Positions 5,018 to 6,250 of a DNA stretch of 6,250 bases are shown piece by piece. The position numbers were made by a program, and so were the translations under genes. Source of the DNA: Alphaproteobacteria bacterium (GTDB lineage: Bacteria; Pseudomonadota; Alphaproteobacteria; Zavarziniales; Zavarziniaceae); the NCBI GenBank assembly GCA_021774355.1, contig JAJFJE010000084.1:1-6250 (forward strand). Reading direction: 5' to 3'. The notes beneath the pieces were generated by a model. The model had not been told where the DNA came from and made no database searches. It saw nothing but the letters and a program-made list of their open reading frames with translations. Position 1 is the stretch's first letter. Every line of letters starts with the position of its first letter.

Positions 5018-6250
5018 TCAGATGATCTCGAAATAGCGCGCCAGCTGCCAGTCGGTGATGGCCTTGCGGGCCTCGCGCTCTTCCCACTCGCGGGTCGCCG
5101 CGTAATGGTCGACAAAGGCATCGCCGAACAGCGCCCGGGCCGGCTTGGAGCGGCGCAGCCTGGCCGCCGCCTCGGCCAGGCTGCGCGGCAACTGGCGACG
5201 GGCCGGAACGCGGGCGTCATAGGCATTCCCGGCCAAAGGCGCATCCGGCTCGATCCGGTGTTCGATACCCCACAGGCCGGCGCCGATCGCCGCTGCCAAG
5301 GCGATATAGGGATTGATATCGGCGGCGGCAAGGCGCACTTCGACCCGCTGGCTCTTGGCACTGCCGGGAATGACCCGCAGGGCGCAGGTGCGGTTCTCGA
5401 TCCCCCAGGTGGCGCTGGTCGGCGCCCAGAACCCGGGAATCAGCCGGGTGTAGGAATTGACCGTCGGCGCGATCATCGCCAGAAGCTCCGGAATCAGCGC
5501 CTGCTGGCCGCCGACGAACCAGCGCATCTGCTGGGACATGCCATGGGGGCGCGCGGCATCGTGAAACACCGCCTGGCCCGCGCCGTCGGTGAGGGACAGG
5601 TGGAGATGGCCCGACTGGCCCGGCCAGTCCGGCGACCATTTGGCCATGAACGTCGCCATCTGGTTGCGCTGTTGGGCCAGGACCTTGGTGAAGGTCTTGA
5701 ACAGGCTGGCCCGGTCGGCGGCTTCCAGCGCGCCGCAATGGTCGAGGGCAGCTTCGATCACCCCCGGCCCGGTCTCGGTGTGCAGACCTTCGATGGGCAT
5801 GCGCATGGCGGCACACTGGGCCAGCAGGGCGTGGTAGAAATCGGCCATCACGCTGGAGCGCAGCATCGAATAGCCAAAAAAGCCCGGGCTGGCGTTGCGC
5901 AGGCCGCGATAGTGTTTCTCGCGCGCCGTGTGCGGCGTCTCGTCGAACAGGAAAAACTCGAACTCGGCCGCCGCCTCCACCGCCCAGCCATGGCCGGCCG
6001 CCCGCCCCAGCACCCGGCGCAGCACGCCCCGCGGGCAGACCGCCTCGGCGGCACCGACGAACTCGCCCAGGAACAGGACCATCGCGCCCTCGCCGGCAAC
6101 GTCGCGGCAGCTCTCGGGCAGCAGCCGCACGGTGGCATCGGGATAGGCGGTATGCCAGCCGGTGAAGCTGGTGTTGTCGTAGAGCTGGTCGTTGGAATCC
6201 CAGCCCAGGACGACGTCGCAGAAGCCGAACCCCTTGTCGAGCGCCGCGAA
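5018..6250 (-). CDS. Glutamine synthetase-fold gamma-glutamyl-amide ligase (PuuA/GlnT-like; N-terminus outside window)
   Basis: The frame runs off the right edge, leaving 410 residues of an expected 440-460; about 30-50 N-terminal residues are missing. The fold uses ATP to join an amine to the gamma-carboxylate of glutamate. Fragment numbering: the N-terminal beta-grasp part has GFCDVVLGWDSNDQLYDN (9-26). Metal-binding Glu96 and Glu98 are in AEFEFFLF, and Glu159 and Glu166 in ETGPGVIE. The metal/ATP histidine is in SGHLHLSL (213-220), followed by NSYTRLIPGFWAP (265-277), NR (286-287) and RVEVR (302-306). The end, RYFEII, is typical of full-length members. Trp275 replaces the Glu (E327 in Salmonella numbering) that closes the ammonia site in true glutamine synthetases, so an ammonium substrate is unlikely. 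The frame stays open upstream of the GTG at 6130, and conserved residues continue there, so that codon is not the start. It is probably the first known gene of the operon. Confidence 0.9.
   Translation of the reverse strand, partial: FAALDKGFGFCDVVLGWDSNDQLYDNTSFTGWHTAYPDATVRLLPESCRDVAGEGAMVLFLGEFVGAAEAVCPRGVLRRVLGRAAGHGWAVEAAAEFEFFLFDETPHTAREKHYRGLRNASPGFFGYSMLRSSVMADFYHALLAQCAAMRMPIEGLHTETGPGVIEAALDHCGALEAADRASLFKTFTKVLAQQRNQMATFMAKWSPDWPGQSGHLHLSLTDGAGQAVFHDAARPHGMSQQMRWFVGGQQALIPELLAMIAPTVNSYTRLIPGFWAPTSATWGIENRTCALRVIPGSAKSQRVEVRLAAADINPYIALAAAIGAGLWGIEHRIEPDAPLAGNAYDARVPARRQLPRSLAEAAARLRRSKPARALFGDAFVDHYAATREWEEREARKAITDWQLARYFEII

Noticed and set aside
3568..5025. A 485-codon open frame on the plus strand opposite the aldehyde dehydrogenase
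   Set aside because: Its codons are in exact register with the antisense of the real gene, which lacks TTA, CTA and TCA codons, so no stops arise. The product is Gly/Arg/His/Gln-rich with no recognisable domain.
5216..5230. GNAYD Tyr of the ligase as an adenylylation site like GlnA Tyr397
   Set aside because: The Tyr aligns, but surrounding adenylylation-site sequence (N-L-Y-D-L-P-P) is not kept, and related non-GlnA ligases may also carry the Tyr; there is no positive evidence for modification.
5018..6130. Taking the GTG at 6130 as the ligase start
   Set aside because: Conserved ligase sequence (for example GWDSNDQLYDN) continues upstream in frame to the window edge, so the gene is truncated by the window.
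5018..6250. Calling the ligase a housekeeping glutamine synthetase GlnA
   Set aside because: The ammonia-site Glu is Trp, the N-G-S-G-M-H loop is altered, and the neighbours are catabolic dehydrogenases and an amidotransferase.

Overview
The window is GC-rich and tightly packed. Nearly every wobble position is G or C, and the sense strands use almost no TTA, CTA or TCA codons. Together with the families present, this suggests a high-GC proteobacterium, most likely an alphaproteobacterium of the Rhodospirillales/Azospirillum kind. That placement is an inference from style and gene families; no rRNA or other marker gene is present.

Layout. Positions 1-139 (+) hold the 3' end of an unrecognised gene encoding a C-terminal four-cysteine zinc ribbon. 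Behind it lies a strong perfect palindrome, probably its terminator. Positions 223-867 (+) encode a class I SAM-dependent protein methyltransferase of the NNT1/EFM7 (COG3897) group, resembling the electron-transfer-flavoprotein beta-subunit lysine methyltransferases. It converges, with only a 4-bp gap, on a minus-strand cytochrome b561 gene (872-1411), a four-helix di-haem membrane protein.

The rest, 1537-6250, is one minus-strand gene string. In transcription order it encodes a glutamine-synthetase-fold gamma-glutamyl-amide ligase (N-terminus cut by the window edge), an aldehyde dehydrogenase, an iron-type alcohol dehydrogenase and a class I glutamine amidotransferase. The gaps are 34 bp, 16 bp and a 4-nt ATGA overlap, so this is very likely one operon. 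Its promoter and any regulator lie beyond position 6250.

How the genes may work together. The set fits a 'glutamylate, oxidise, release' pathway, chemically like the Puu putrescine and Ipu isopropylamine routes. The ligase would cap an amine with glutamate, the alcohol and aldehyde dehydrogenases would oxidise a hydroxyl to a carboxylate, and the amidotransferase-like enzyme would cleave the gamma-glutamyl bond, giving glutamate plus an amino acid. An iron alcohol dehydrogenase with no visible amine oxidase points to an amino alcohol as substrate. The substrate itself cannot be read from the sequence. The ligase carries Trp where ammonia-using glutamine synthetases carry the ammonia-site Glu, which supports a substrate other than ammonium.

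No tRNA, rRNA, CRISPR array, insertion sequence or phage gene is visible, and no gene-free stretch exceeds 300 bases. The window looks like ordinary chromosomal metabolic DNA carrying a plausible but uncharacterised catabolic operon.
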